This document shows, one piece after another, positions 44,033 to 55,051 of a DNA stretch of 64,000 nt; positions within the stretch are counted from its first letter, which is position 1; every line of letters starts with the position of its first letter. The stretch spans positions 6,518,331 through 6,582,330 of the forward strand of contig OX123193.2 of the NCBI GenBank assembly GCA_944739405.2, written 5' to 3'. A program made the position numbers and the translations under genes. The notes under the pieces are model-generated. The model was not told where the DNA came from, made no database searches, and saw only the letters and a list, made by a program, of their open reading frames with translations. This stretch comes from Euclidia mi (taxonomy: Eukaryota > Arthropoda > Insecta > Lepidoptera > Erebidae).

Positions 44033-45293
44033 CTCATACAATGTTATTTACGACACGTCTGATCGCATTTGAATTCTGCAACGAACCGATCTCGAAGTGG
44101 TCCAATCAGTCCAATATCGGACGCCAATCAAAATGAAGTGATACGTGAAGGAGCTAAAGTGGCTCCCAGTACTTTTTTAAAATTGTTGTGCCGTTGGAGA
44201 GGCCTATAACTACCAGTGGACTATGGCAGGCTGATGATAATGATAATAATGATGATGATACCTTATAATAAGGTACGTCACTGAACCTTTATCATATCAT
44301 ACTTTGTTTCGCAGTCTACTGCAGGACATTCGCCTCTCCTAATTTGAATCACAATAACCCTGTATCTTACGGCCATTTTCAATAATCGATCCATTTTGAG
44401 ACTCCAGATTTGTGTTTGACATATTTTATATGGAGCTTATGTCAAAAACGAATCTAAAATCTACAGATCTATCTATAGTTCGAAGATTGAATTCCGTAGT
44501 TAGACGAATTTGAATTAGGTACTATAGTAGTTAGTAGTAACCACGCGAGTCAGACGGGTATAGGGTTTGATGCCAAGTTTTCGGTCTCTTCCCAAAGATA
44601 CTGTTTGCTTCGAGTATTATATTTAGTCGTCTCTGTAGACACCCACAGATTGAAATGGGGTTGGTGATACTACTTCATCTGTTTCCACCCGGATTTTTTT
44701 ATAATTTTAATAAATGCATTTCGCTATAGTGCTGAATCGACCTTCATTAACTATTTTGCTATCAAATTAAGTTATTTTTCCTTTCTTGCTTTAGATTTAT
44801 ATACCTTTGGTTATAGGCTCACACGTGTTATTTTTCTCACGATTATCTCTAAATAGGAATGGTGTGCAATTGCTACCGGCATTTATAATTCTCTTTCGAT
44901 AGTTTTACTTTAATACAAATCTACTCTAACACTTTAAACAAAAAACCGAGCCTATTTGTTCGCTACTTTCCCAAATAAAATGGTTAAGTGATTCATATTG
45001 TTTGACAAATACATTTTGTTTGGTAAAGGCTACGTTTTATTTCTAAAAACTTTTTGCTCTTTTTAGGAAATGAATTTATTTTTATCGAAATTAAATGAAA
45101 TGAATCTTTATATCGTGTAAACTTTATAAAGTGCTTACGAAATTTAAAATTAAAGTTGTTCAATTTACATAGGACTTATATTTTTGTGTTGAATTAGAGG
45201 AGCTCAATCCCAAGCATTTTTAGCGTCTATACCTATAATCAGAAAATTTATAATACGCTTTTAAATACAGTTAATGTTAACAATCATGTGAAG
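44033..45293. other. Non-coding; SINE/LINE tail trace
   Basis: 44195-44262 (GGCCTATAACTACCAGTGGA...GGCTGATGATAATGATAATA) resembles the 3' tail shared by SINE families 2 and 3. No gene was found. Confidence 0.5.
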
Positions 45294-45598
45294 CAGCGAT
45301 AGCCTAGTGGAGAGACCGACAGACTGCTACGCAGAGGGTCCGGGTTCGAATCCACGGCGCGCAGCGATGACTTTTCTGAGTTATATACATATTAAATTGT
45401 AAATTATCGCTTGCTAAACGGTGAAGGAAAATATCGTGAGGAAACACCTGCATATCTGAGAGTCTTCCATAATGTTCTCGAAACACATGTGAAGTCTGCC
45501 AACTCGCACTTGGACAGCGTGGTGGCCTTACCCTTCTCATAATGGGAAGAGGCCGGTGCCCAGTAGTGGGCAGTATAAAGGGCTGATGATGATGAATT
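45294..45598 (+). mobile_element. tRNA-headed SINE (family 2), complete reference copy
   Basis: The head GCAGCGATAGCCTAGTGGAG holds box A and GGGTTCGAATCC is box B. The body includes TATCGCTTGCTAAACGGTGA and TTCTCGAAACACATGTGAAG, and the 3' end reads CCCAGTAGTGGGCAGTATAA followed by GGGCTGATGATGATGA. Pieces of the family lie at 10270, 13145, 17839 and 36553. Confidence 0.88.
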
Positions 45599-45690
45599 TT
45601 AACAATAATTTTAAATTTGTTTATAGACAAATTTCGTATATTAATAGGTAGCTTGTTATAAAAGCGTGTACACTGCCCATAAAACACTTA
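45599..45690 (-). pseudogene. Short C-terminal LINE remnant
   Basis: The - strand encodes FYNKLPINIRNLSINKFKII, close to FYNKIPGNFQKLSINKFKVF in the CR1-like LINE at 13294-17838. About 30 codons remain, next to the SINE tail. Confidence 0.65.
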
Positions 45691-46242
45691 TTTTGTGGAG
45701 GTAGGTGCTATGAACTACAGGATTATTCTTATGATACATAATACAATAATAAATACTAGACGTATATAAAGTGTGTAGGTTTTTTTCTAAATTTGTCAGT
45801 ATTCTTGTGGATATATAACAGATTATCGTATATATATTGCGAAAGAACAGTAATCAAAAGTGTCACTAGATGTCTCAATAATGTTAGGTTGAACAAAGAT
45901 TATACTTGATGACGATTATAAACAAATTTGCATATTACTATTAATATTTTATTTCAAGCCTGTAACATCGCATTGCAATAAAAGGCCTTCCGTTTTATTC
46001 TATTTATTTTTACTGTCAGCTTTCCGGCACCAGTCTTCATCAGAGGACGCAAAGTTTGGCCAGTTTGGCCTAAGTCTGCTGCAATGTGGTTTAAATAATA
46101 TTATGAATTTGAATGAACACCTCTTTCCGTGTTTTTTGTAATATTCTGCTATATCTGTGACTGTTTGCGCTCGTGTGTGTGACCTTTGCTATGTAGTTGT
46201 CTATAATTTTCTTTATTCTTAATATAATATATTTTTTCGCAG
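45691..46242. other. Intronic sequence before the first recognised Calx exon
   Basis: Ends in a pyrimidine-rich stretch (TATTTTTTCGCAG) that serves as the acceptor for the exon at 46243. No other feature was recognised. Confidence 0.55.
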
Positions 46243-46391
46243 ATGACGACAACCCTGTGGCGAATGGTAACGAAGCCAACCATTTGGCAACGTTGCCTGA
46301 GGATGAAGCAGTGGTGGCCATGATGGGACTACCCAGAGCTGGCGAAATAATGAGAGCGCAGCTCCGGATTAAGGAGAGCAAAGAATTTAAA
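46243..46391 (+). CDS. Calx: Na+/Ca2+ exchanger exon: end of CBD2
   Basis: 149 bp between acceptor TTCGCAG and donor AAA/GTGAGT. It enters with one base carried from the previous exon and leaves in phase 0. It encodes DNPVANGNEANHLATLPEDE, then VAMMGLPRAGE and LRIKESKEFK. In exchangers of the NCX/Calx family the LxGxPxLGE...ESxEFK stretch is the last part of the second cytosolic Ca2+-binding Calx-beta domain (CBD2), and the TVDKL helix follows it, exactly as encoded by the next exon. The acidic stretch before it is the variable region. The exchanger imports 3 Na+ per Ca2+ exported at the plasma membrane, and CBD2 modulates this. Confidence 0.82.
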
Positions 46392-46469
46392 GTGAGTAAT
46401 ATTTTGACCATTGGTATGTAGTTTCGAGATTTTGGACATCAGGATTTGATTTACTTTACGCTCATTTTA

Positions 46470-46507
46470 TGTGGGCTCTGAATATTCAATAGTTTTCAGA
46501 GCCCACA
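46470..46507. repeat. 13-bp perfect hairpin
   Basis: TGTGGGCTCTGAA (46470-46482) and its reverse complement (46495-46507) flank a 12-base loop in the Calx intron. Confidence 0.88.
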
Positions 46508-46889
46508 TACCTCAAGGCAAAATGGACAATTAGTGAAATAAATAATGAACCAAATAAACCAAAAAATATCTGCGTTCTTTTTTCAAGCCAGGAGCCGCGG
46601 GAAAAATGTTCTCATGAAGAGGTCAATGAGGCTTGACTTTTAAAAATAAAGTTGCGTCCTCAGATAATTGTACAAAGCCCAAAAAATGCGTTTTACATTA
46701 GTAGAGCACATAAAATATTTTATACCACACATCTTTTATTTAGGAAATGAGCCCATAATGATAAGATAACATGTAAATCTAGGAGGATAGGTATCAGCAA
46801 AAAATATGTGAATGTTATTTACGACAAATATATCTCGTGTAAAGTGAAATGCACTGCTCTATAAGCGTCAGCGTCTGTTTGTGGGCTCA

Positions 46890-47637
46890 GAAAGTTAGTG
46901 GCTATATGCGAAAAATATGCGAAAACACATGGCTTGCAATACAATGTGAAAAAGTCTGAAGTCATGGTGTTTGAGGCTGGGGGTAAAAGACCTCAAAATA
47001 TTCCGTCTATCAGACTAAAGAATCAAGTGCTAAAAATAGCATCTGAATTTAAATACCTTGGCCACATATTAACCCCCAACCTCACCGATTACCTTGACAT
47101 TGAGCGAGAGCGGAGAGCGTTGTCCATACGAGCCAACATGCTGGCACGCAGGTTTGCGCGTTGTTCACTGAATGTAAAGCTCACGCTTTTTAGAGCATAC
47201 TGTACAACTTTCTACACGTGCAGCCTGTCGGCTAGGTATACTCGTCAATCGTACAACACTCTCCGTGTTCAATATAATAATGCGTTTAGGGTGTTGGTGG
47301 GGCTGCCCCGCTTCTGTAGCGCATCGGGTATGTTCGCGGATGCAAAAGTGGCTTGCTTCTACGCAACCATGCGTAAGAGATGTGGATCGCTGGTGCGCAG
47401 GGTGTGGGCCAGCCCCAACAACATCCTAAGCATGATCGCCAGTAGACTCGATTGTACCTATGTGAATCGATGTTGTGCTGTCTCACATGGGATGTAAATG
47501 TAATATGGGATGTACCTACTATTTTTTTGTCATGTTATTGTTTACTAACCATAGTTCGTAAGTACTTACTAATCAAATATGTTAAATGAGTCATAGTCAC
47601 TTGAATAAATAAAATTTATTATTATATTATTATTATA
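46890..47637 (+). pseudogene. 5'-truncated LINE, RT C-terminal region
   Basis: ORF 46898-47497 encodes HGLQYNVKKSEVMVFEAGGK, then FKYLGHILTPNLTDYLDIER, then RRFARCSLNVKLTLFRAYCT and a C-terminal tail, typical of the sequence downstream of the RT palm in non-LTR elements. It ends with AATAAATAAAATTTATTATT and an ATTATT tail. The catalytic half is missing. It lies in sense orientation in the Calx intron between the exons at 46243 and 49389. The clade was not determined. Confidence 0.82.
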
Positions 47638-49388
47638 AAGTGAAATAGAAACTAATGAAATTTTATGAGCTAATGGTAAAATGCTTGCCCTGCTTCCTAT
47701 AGAAAATCACCAATATATACAAAATCTTATTAAAAGCTCTTTGTAATGACTTCTTGAAAAGATTTAATGGATGGGTGTAGCAATGCTTATTTGCAAGATC
47801 ATGGTGGAATCTCTGCTATTTTCTGTAATACAGAGAAACTTGTCCAGTCAATTTATTTAAAAATCAATCACTAGAAACATAATATCTGCCAGAGTGATAA
47901 TATTATGCAGATATAATTTTAAAGTCTTCAAAGTGGCTTAAACGTTATAAATGAAAAGTCAATACAAAAGTTTAAAAAGCTTTCCTAGCCAACGAAAAAT
48001 CAAATAGATGAAATAAATATAACCATAATTCCGATTTAATACGCTTCATTAGCATTTGAGTGTTTCAAGCGTAGTCAGCACTTTTGAATACCCGTTTCAA
48101 TTGTCAAGGACGAAAGTGGAATTGACTTTTACTATTTGTAAAATTCTCTATTACCTGAATAATGGTTGTTTAATGGGTTGTGTGGTAATAACTTGGTGTT
48201 GGAATTCAAGGTATTGATAATTAAAATGTGTGATCGTTTTTATTTTAAATGTTTAACGACGTTTTGTGGCCGTACCTTGATGTAAACGTATTATACTTAA
48301 TATTTATTTCTCCAGGAAAGAATATTTTATAAAATCCTATATACATAGTTCATGTGTCGATTTTTATTTTTTTGGTAGAGGAATTTGATGTCGATTTGTA
48401 AAAATAATTTGTCTGTTTTATATCTTTTAATTCTAAGAACACTATTATACTATTTATTTATTCCTTAGTTTCCGATAAAAATAATTGTGTTTAATTTGAC
48501 TTAAATTTCAATTGGTGCATATTGCCTTGTTACATCTTCTTAAGTTTGTTTGTTTATTTTTTACGCCTTCACGCCTTAACTACTCAACCGGTCATCGTGA
48601 AACTTTCCCTACACTTTATCAGAGGTACAGAAAAGGATATAGGGTGGGTACCTTCCATCCAGGTTGCAAGTCCGCAGGCAAACGCTGGTATTTTGTGTTT
48701 TATGCCCTGTATCATATATTTGCTGCATGACTCAATAAAAGCTACAACAAATACACAACAATCACGCTTCTAGCGTGATTGTTGTGTATTTGTTTCGTGA
48801 TTCTTCTCTCTCTAGGGAGCATCCTTTTCATAATATGGTGTGTGAGCTGATTGCTAGTCGAAAATTTCGCACCTATTAACAAAAACACTAATAGCTTAAT
48901 CAAAAACACTATACACACAACCTTAACCAGTAACTATTTGCTAAAAATTACATTAAATATTACCAGCACCGTTTGCAAGTAAAAATATCTTATCCAATTT
49001 TTGTGCAAAATATTGGTCTTGTGAACATTCTGACCTTGAAACTTCGGAGGAATAAAATCCATAAACTCTCAATTGCAATACAGGCAGTCAAGTAACCAAT
49101 CAAACTTTGTTAAATTCGTCCAGCAACTTTGATTATTGAGAAACAGAAAAACCAATATCTGTAAGTGCGTAACTGCGTACACGCGTACATCTCTACGCGC
49201 TTGTATATATGAGTATACGAGCGTGCTTGCGTGTTTACGTGCGTCCAAGTGTGTTTGTGTGCGTGCATGTGTGTGAGTAATACAACTGCGTCTTCTGGCT
49301 TTGTAAACCAACTGGCCAACCAAGTACATGGAGTACTTACGTACGTACGCTAAAACCGCTAATTATTATCCGTATGTTTTTGTTTCAG
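47638..49388. other. Calx intron sequence
   Basis: AT-rich. It contains the perfect hairpin at 48746-48794 and an alternating purine-pyrimidine tract at about 49155-49290. It ends at the acceptor TTTGTTTCAG before 49389. No gene was found. Confidence 0.55.
48746..48794. repeat. Perfect 23-bp hairpin with 3-nt loop
   Basis: AACAAATACACAACAATCAC and three more bases (48746-48768), then TCT, then the exact reverse complement (48772-48794). It has the same geometry as the hairpin at 35247-35296 but an unrelated sequence. Confidence 0.95.
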
Positions 49389-49488
49389 AACACGGTAGAC
49401 AAACTAGTACAAAGAGCAAACGCTTCAATTATCATAGGCACCTCCTCATGGAAAAAACAGTTCTCGGAAGCACTGACCGCTAATTCAG
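49389..49488 (+). CDS. Calx: Na+/Ca2+ exchanger exon: helix after CBD2
   Basis: 100 bp between TTTGTTTCAG and the donor TCAG/GTAAGC. It encodes NTVDKLVQRANASIIIGTSS followed by WKKQFSEALTANSG. It continues in frame from EFK of the previous exon. NCX/Calx proteins have TVDKL...GT(S/N)SW(R/K)xQF at this point, in the linker between CBD2 and the second transmembrane half. It exits after the first base of a Gly codon, which matches the start of the exon at 53854. A LINE target-site duplication begins only 8 bp into the following intron. Confidence 0.87.
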
Positions 49489-49535
49489 GTAAGCCACATT
49501 TTCAACTAGCTCTTCTTTGCCCTCGCCTCTTCCCG

Positions 49536-50969
49536 TTACGCGGGGTCGGCTTTCCTAATCTTTTGGCGCCATTCACTTCGCTCGTAAGCATCGTCATTTG
49601 TAAGGCCAAGCTTTTGCATGTCCTTCCGTACATTTGTCATCCAGGTAGTTTGCGGTCTACCTCTCCCTCTCTTTTTTGAAGCCATGGAAAGGCACTTTTT
49701 AACAATATGGTCATCGGGTCTGCGCATAACATGTCCGTACCACCTTAGCCTCGACTCTGTTATCTTGTCAGTAATAGGCGTCACCTTAAAACTCCCCCTT
49801 ACGTGTTCATTATGCACGCTGTCCTTGAGAGTGACTCCACCCGCCCAACGTAACATGCGCATTTCCGTAGCATGAAGTTTTTGCTCATGATTTTTATTCG
49901 AGGCCCACGTTTCGCTCCCATAGAGTAGTGCAGGCCTAACAGCTGTTTTATAGACCTTGCCTTTGGTTCTTATCGGCATTTTAGGATCGCAGAGAACTCC
50001 TGTCAGTGTACGCCACTTATTCCATCCAGACATTGTTCTGTGTGTAATGTCGGCTGTTATTGATCCGTCTTGCGCGATTACTGATCCTAAATATTTAAAT
50101 TTATTTACTCTAGGTAGGGCCACGCCATCCAATTTAACTTCCGCGCTTGATGGTATAGGTTCGTCGTGGTTGGAGTTGCATATCATATACACTGTCTTGG
50201 TTCTGCTTATGCGTAATCCGTTCAACTCGAGAGATTTCCTCCACTGTTCCAAACTTTCTTGTATTTCGATTACACTGTCTGAGATGAGAGCGACATCGTC
50301 CGCATATAAAAGGTTCCATGGTGTCGGTTTTTGGATATTTTCGGTTAGGTAGTTCATGGTGATATTAAATAACAAGGGGCTTAATGCGCTACCCTGATGA
50401 ACTCCTACTTTGACATCAAAACTCTCTGACAGACCGGCTGGACTTCTGACACATGTTTGCACATTATTGTACATGTCCATAATGAGTTTTACGTAGTGTT
50501 CAGGGACATTTTGAGCTCTCAGGGCTTGCCATATGATGGTTCTTGGCACACGGTCGAAAGCCTTTTCGAGATCTATAAACACTATCCAAAGATTTAGTTT
50601 ATTTTCGCAAGCTTTTTCCATTACCAGTCTGATTGCATGGATTGCGTCTGTTGTCCCTTTCCCAGCAGTAAAACCGAACTGATTTTCTATTAAGTTAATA
50701 AGGTTTTGTAGGCGTTCACTTAGGACTCGTTCCCAGATTTTAAGGGTATGTGATGTGAGTTTTATACCTCGATAATTTGCACATTCACGAACATCGCCTT
50801 TGTTCTTATAGAATGGAACCAGTATACTTTTTCGCCAGGTCTCAGGCATCTTTTCGCTTATCAGGATGTTATTGAATAGCTCACAGAGCCATACTTCTCC
50901 GTCTCCTTTTAGTGTTTTCCAGAGCACAGCGGGTATGCTATCTGGGCCTACACCTTTATGGCTCTTCAT
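49536..50969 (-). pseudogene. LINE reverse transcriptase region
   Basis: A 477-codon open stretch: GPDSIPAVLWK, FYKNKGDVRECANYRGIKLT, IVFIDLEKAFDRVP (catalytic Asp), VGVHQGSALSPLLFNI, WNLLYADDVALISD (catalytic Asp pair, about residue 224), FKYLGSVIAQDGS, YGSETWASNKNHEQKL, LRWYGHVMRRPDD and KKRGRGRPQTTW. The RT itself is intact and most similar in layout to RTE-group elements. It is separated from its endonuclease by frameshifts, so this copy is inactive. Confidence 0.9.
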
Positions 50970-51037
50970 TTTGGATATGGCTCTTCTAACTTCTGTAACA
51001 GTTATTTCATTTACAGGTCCTTGCGTCGGAGATGATT

Positions 51038-51540
51038 CTACTTCTGCTTGTCTAGGGAATTCTTCATTAAGCAGCTCCTGGTAGTACTCGCACCATCTTT
51101 TACATATATCCTTATCGATTGTAAGTACTTGCCTTCGTTGTTTTTAATGTATTTTGTGGTTTTGAAGTCTTTACTATCATTATGTCTGTATTTAGCTATT
51201 TTATATATCTCATTATCGGTCGCTAGTTCTAAGCTATAATAAAGATTAAGATTAGCCTTTTCCTTTTCAATAGCCACTGTTCGTCTTGCGGCTTTCTTTG
51301 CCTCCTTGTATTTATCTTTATCTTCATCGGAGCCTGTTCCTTGCCAAATTTTAAACAGGCGTTTCTTTTCAGCAACACTGTTTTTGGTGTGGTCATTCCA
51401 CCCTTAAGGATGTTTTGCATTTTGCAAGGGTTACTTATCCCTAGTTCACGTTTTGCTACAGAGATACATAATTTCTCAAACTCAGTCCATGTTTCTGTGG
51501 GAGTCCTATCTCGAGAGGGGTTTTTACTCAGGTAATCCAC
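51038..51540 (-). pseudogene. Linker between endonuclease and RT of the second RTE-like LINE
   Basis: Two overlapping open frames (51229-51540 and 51038-51277) encode TPTETWTEFEKLCISVAKRE and LATDNEIYKIAKYRHNDSKD, lying between the endonuclease and the RT. Changes of frame near 51250-51410 and 51040 interrupt the polyprotein. Confidence 0.75.
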
Positions 51541-51583
51541 AATATGCTTACGTAGGGCACTTCCTTTTTCACTCCTTTCTAGT

Positions 51584-52471
51584 TCATGCCATTTGATTTT
51601 TTTCCATTTTGGGTCTTTTTATCTTAATGGGTGCTTTGAGTTTCAGGGCTGCTAGTATAACCTTGCAGTCCTTAATTTGTTTCAGATATTGTTTATCTAT
51701 TAAAATATAGTCTATCTGTGTCTTCGCGTTTCCACTCTTATAAGTTATTAAATGTTCATCCTTTTTCTGAAAGAAGGTATTTACTACTGCAAGGTTTTGA
51801 GAAGCTGCGAATTCCAAAATTGTGCCACCCTCACTGTTTTGCTTTCCATATCCAAAACCACCATGGTAATCCTCGTAGCCGTCCCTGTCTATCCCCACAT
51901 GACCGTTCAGGTCTCCACATACTATCTTTTGTTCGAATCGAGGTATTGTTATTAAATGCATCTGTAGGTCTTCCCAGAATTCTTGTTTTTCTGTAATAGG
52001 ACAATTTACTTGTGGTGCGTAGACTGAGACGACATTAAGGCATGGTTGCTTTTCCAGAGCCAACTTCATAGACATGATGCGGTCGTTAATTCTGTTTATT
52101 TCAATAATCTTTTCGCTGAGATGTTGATCAAGGATTATTCCGATGCCATTTTTGGTATTCTCGTTGCCATTGTATATGAGTTTGAAACCATTCCCAATTT
52201 TACGTGATTTAGCGCCTTTCCATTTTGTTTCTTGCACACAGCAAATGTTTATGCGTGGTCTGTATAGAATAGCGCTGAGTTCAGCACTTCTTCCAGTCAT
52301 TGTGCCAATATTCCAAGTTCCAATGCGCAGTTGGGACATTGGTACAGCGTTTTGTAGTTTCGGTCTTCCGTCGCTTCCGGGGAACTCCCTAGTATTTGTC
52401 GCATTAGCATCGCCGTCGCTTGAGGGGGACGCCCTAGCCTTTGATCTCTTTCCATTTATGTTGTGCCTCAT
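51584..52471 (-). pseudogene. LINE endonuclease region
   Basis: 295 codons: LRIGTWNIGTMTGRSAELSA, CCVQETKWKG, SVYAPQVNCP, VCGDLNGHVG and AKTQIDYILID are AP-type endonuclease motifs. The first residues (MRHNINGKRSKARASPSSDG) are basic and Ser-rich. The final SDH-type block is not recognisable where the frame is lost near 51600. It is the 5' partner of the RT at 49536-50969. Confidence 0.88.
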
Positions 52472-52840
52472 GATTAGTATAAAAAATGGCTATTGGTTTT
52501 TACAGTCGGTTGCCACCTGACACTAAGGTCTTAATCTTCCTGGAAGACTTGAGAGCCGCCGTTGACCCGGTAAGGTTCATCCGCCGCCTTCTCTAATGAA
52601 CTCTCAGACCTAAGAGCCCATCACAAACGAGGACCTCTACTCCAAATATGTCGGAGAAGCCCCTTGGTCGGGTTTGATAACGGAGTTTTCTCTCCGGCCT
52701 TTTTGGTCCGCGGGAAGTATTTTATTTCCCTCCTACCCTTCAACAACGATGGGTTGTTGACGAGCATTCCTCGATCCGCCACCTGAGGATGCGCTCTTTA
52801 GGGGTAAGGCTCCCCCAAGAGTCATTTTCAACTAGCTCTT

Positions 52841-53331
52841 AGCTGAAAATGAGTTTCTTAACGCCTACATTTTTCTTGTTGGGATTACTACTAAATTTTT
52901 TATTAAGATGAAGATTAGTGGCATAAATAAAAAGCTGCTATGAAAAGGTAAACCCTTTCAAGATTTCCCTGTTTCTATAAAACTGAGCTATTGCTAACAA
53001 TTTCAGTATAACAGAACTGTTTCTATGTTACGCAAAATTCTTATGGTCACTGTATTTTTGACTAACTCTTATGTTTTCGTCAACATTTGTATTCTATAAA
53101 TAATAATTAGACATACAGACCACTACTAACCAATTTTAAAAAGGAGAAGGTTCTCAATGTGTCTTCACTGCTTTACGTGTTACCATTTTTGGTACTTCTT
53201 ATGTAGCCCAGTTTAAATTTGATCAAGATCCTGATGAGTAGTTTTTGAGTTATTCCTAATAAAGCGTGTTTTAGTTTCTATACTTTGAAGAGCTTTTGAA
53301 GTCGTTTTTAATGCAGTTTTTTTATGTACAT
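52841..53331. other. Original Calx intron sequence between two LINE insertions
   Basis: About 490 bp of AT-rich intron left between the second RTE-like LINE and the small RTE insertion at 53346. No feature was recognised. Confidence 0.55.
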
Positions 53332-53345
53332 TATATTGTTGCTGT

Positions 53346-53818
53346 CATCATGTCAGGCTAGAGACGTCCACTGCTGGACATAGGCCTCCCCCAAGGTTCT
53401 CCACACAGACCGATTTTGAACTTCCCGCATCCAACCGCTTCCCGCGATCTTAACCAGATCGTCGGTCAATCTTGCGGGAGGCCTACCCCTGCTGCGTCGT
53501 CCGGTACGTGGTCGCCACTCTAGAACCCGCCTGCACCAACGGCCATCGGTTGTTCGAGCTATGTGCCCTGCCCATTGCCACTTCAGCCTGGCTATTCGGA
53601 GAGCTATGTCGGTGACTTTGGTTCTCCTACGGATCTCCTCATTTCTGATTCGATCTCGCAAAGAAACTCCGAGCATACCTCTCTCCATCGCCCTCTGAGT
53701 GCCTCCGAGCCTTCGCATAAGGCCCATAGTTAGCGACCACGTCTCAGCGCCGTAGGTCATCACTGGCTACACACTGGTCAAAGAATTTCGTCTTGAGACA
53801 CTGCGGGACATTATTAAG
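53346..53818 (-). pseudogene. 5'-truncated RTE insertion with 14-bp target-site duplication
   Basis: TATATTGTTGCTGT occurs at 53332-53345 and 53819-53832. Between them is a - strand copy of the 3' end of the family at 31588-34816: YGAETWSLTMGLMRRLGGTQ, LKWQWAGHIARTTDG and LGEAYVQQW. It is truncated upstream of VPQCLKTKFFDQCV and diverged in places. Its right edge lies 21 bp before the Calx exon 3 acceptor. Confidence 0.92.
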
Positions 53819-53853
53819 TATATTGTTGCTGTATTTGAAAATAATTGCTGCAG

Positions 53854-53975
53854 GTTCAGACGACCCTGACGAGCCTCCAGCCCCCATTTTTATGAAAGAT
53901 ATTATGAAATTGCTGTTCAAAACTTTAGCAGTGCAACTGGGAAATTGCAGAAGAATGCGGTCCAAAAATAATTTA
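53854..53975 (+). CDS. Calx: Na+/Ca2+ exchanger exon 3 (end uncertain)
   Basis: Follows AATTGCTGCAG; the first GT completes the Gly codon begun at 49488. It encodes GSDDPDEPPAP, fitting the acidic segment after the NSG of the previous exon, and then IFMKDIMKLLFKTLAVQLGN. Known exchangers have a conserved membrane segment (FWKxLFAxVPPT type) here that I cannot see. The nearest donor-like site (TTTA/GTAAAG, 53975/53976) leaves phase 0, while the next exon needs one carried base. The 5' boundary is well supported and the 3' boundary is not. The exon may be alternative, incomplete or decayed. Confidence 0.55.
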
Positions 53976-55051
53976 GTAAAGGACACATAAGTGCTTGAGC
54001 AAATTCTTTACATACCTACTATTCGCCGCCTAAATCGGCTTTATTATGTAAAAAATATAGTATTAAAATGAAACTCAAAAGACAAAAAAACTTTTAGTGA
54101 CTGATTTTCATCAGGTCTTTGCCTGTTCTACGGAAGAGCAGCCATTTTTCAACACGTAGATCAGACGTAATAGGAAATAAACCGAGCATACAGTAATACC
54201 GAGTAAATGGCCAATAACTCTTCGTCATATCCCTCAAACAACTCAGAACACTGTGATAGGTCCCAGGTGCATAATGTTATTATAAAATCTTATGCTGCGA
54301 TGGTAACGACGGCAGCGCTTAATATTCACATTGTCCTACATATTATATTGACAACTTCCAGTTTATGCAAATACTATGTTTGGGTTGGAAAGGAATGTTA
54401 CTGTTTAAGTACGTAATTATAAGCATCGGTACGACACAAAAATACTGTAGCAGAATAATGTGACACCGTGTAACTAAAATCTTAATATATAAAATCCTTG
54501 CGTTACTTACTGACTGATAGACACGCTACAGCGCCTACAGCTGAAACTATTGGGCGCAGGAAGCTGAAATTTGGCATGAATGTTCCTTGGGGACAGTAGG
54601 GGTGCACTAAGAATCGGCCAAAATGATTAAATTTAAAAAAATTGCAGGCGTAGCTGCTGGCGTCCTCTAGTATAAATATATGATTTGTAAGAGACTACCC
54701 CAAACAAACTTTGAGGTGGAAATCATACTGATGCTCAGGTCAGAGCTAATAAAAAAAGTCACCGATAATTTTGCGAGGGGTTTTGAAAGAACATACTTCT
54801 ATTTTCCGTCTCCCTCCTTTTCACATCCCAAAGACCGCCAGTTTCTAACTCGTCTAGTATTAAGGATGTACATGTACGGTGGTAATCGCTTTCACCATCA
54901 CCCACTATTAGGTAATCCGTAGGGTCGTTTCCTGCCTATAAAATATACCTAAAAGCATTGGTGAAAGGTCATTACGTACCTTACACTTAGCCATATACAG
55001 TAAAATGTACATTTATTCTATTCCATCCATTAACTGACCATCATTCTCCAG
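53976..55051. other. Intron with a Helitron-like repeat
   Basis: No exon supplying the missing membrane segment was recognised. The repeat at 54482-54671 is listed separately. The acceptor CATTCTCCAG ends the intron. Confidence 0.5.
54482..54671 (+). mobile_element. Helitron-like non-autonomous element
   Basis: Starts TTAATATATAAAATCCTTGC, contains ACTATTGGGCGCAGGAAGCT and GTGCACTAAGAATCGGCC, and ends with a small stem (GCAGGCGTAGCTGCTGGCG) followed by CTCTAGT. A stem just before a terminal CTAG/T is the Helitron 3' signature; no protein is encoded. Confidence 0.6.

Larger units (their letters stand above)
49515..52822 (-). mobile_element. Second RTE-like LINE with 18-bp target-site duplication
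   Basis: CATTTTCAACTAGCTCTT is present at 49497-49514 and again at 52823-52840, exactly flanking a 3.3-kb element in antisense orientation to Calx. It starts just after the exon 2 donor. The element has endonuclease and RT regions but several frame breaks. It is distinct in sequence from the RTE family at 31588-34816. Confidence 0.93.

Noticed and set aside
46197..46242. Start of a gene just upstream of the first Calx exon
   Set aside because: This is a pyrimidine-rich intron end (TTTTTTCGCAG); the open frame there is incidental.
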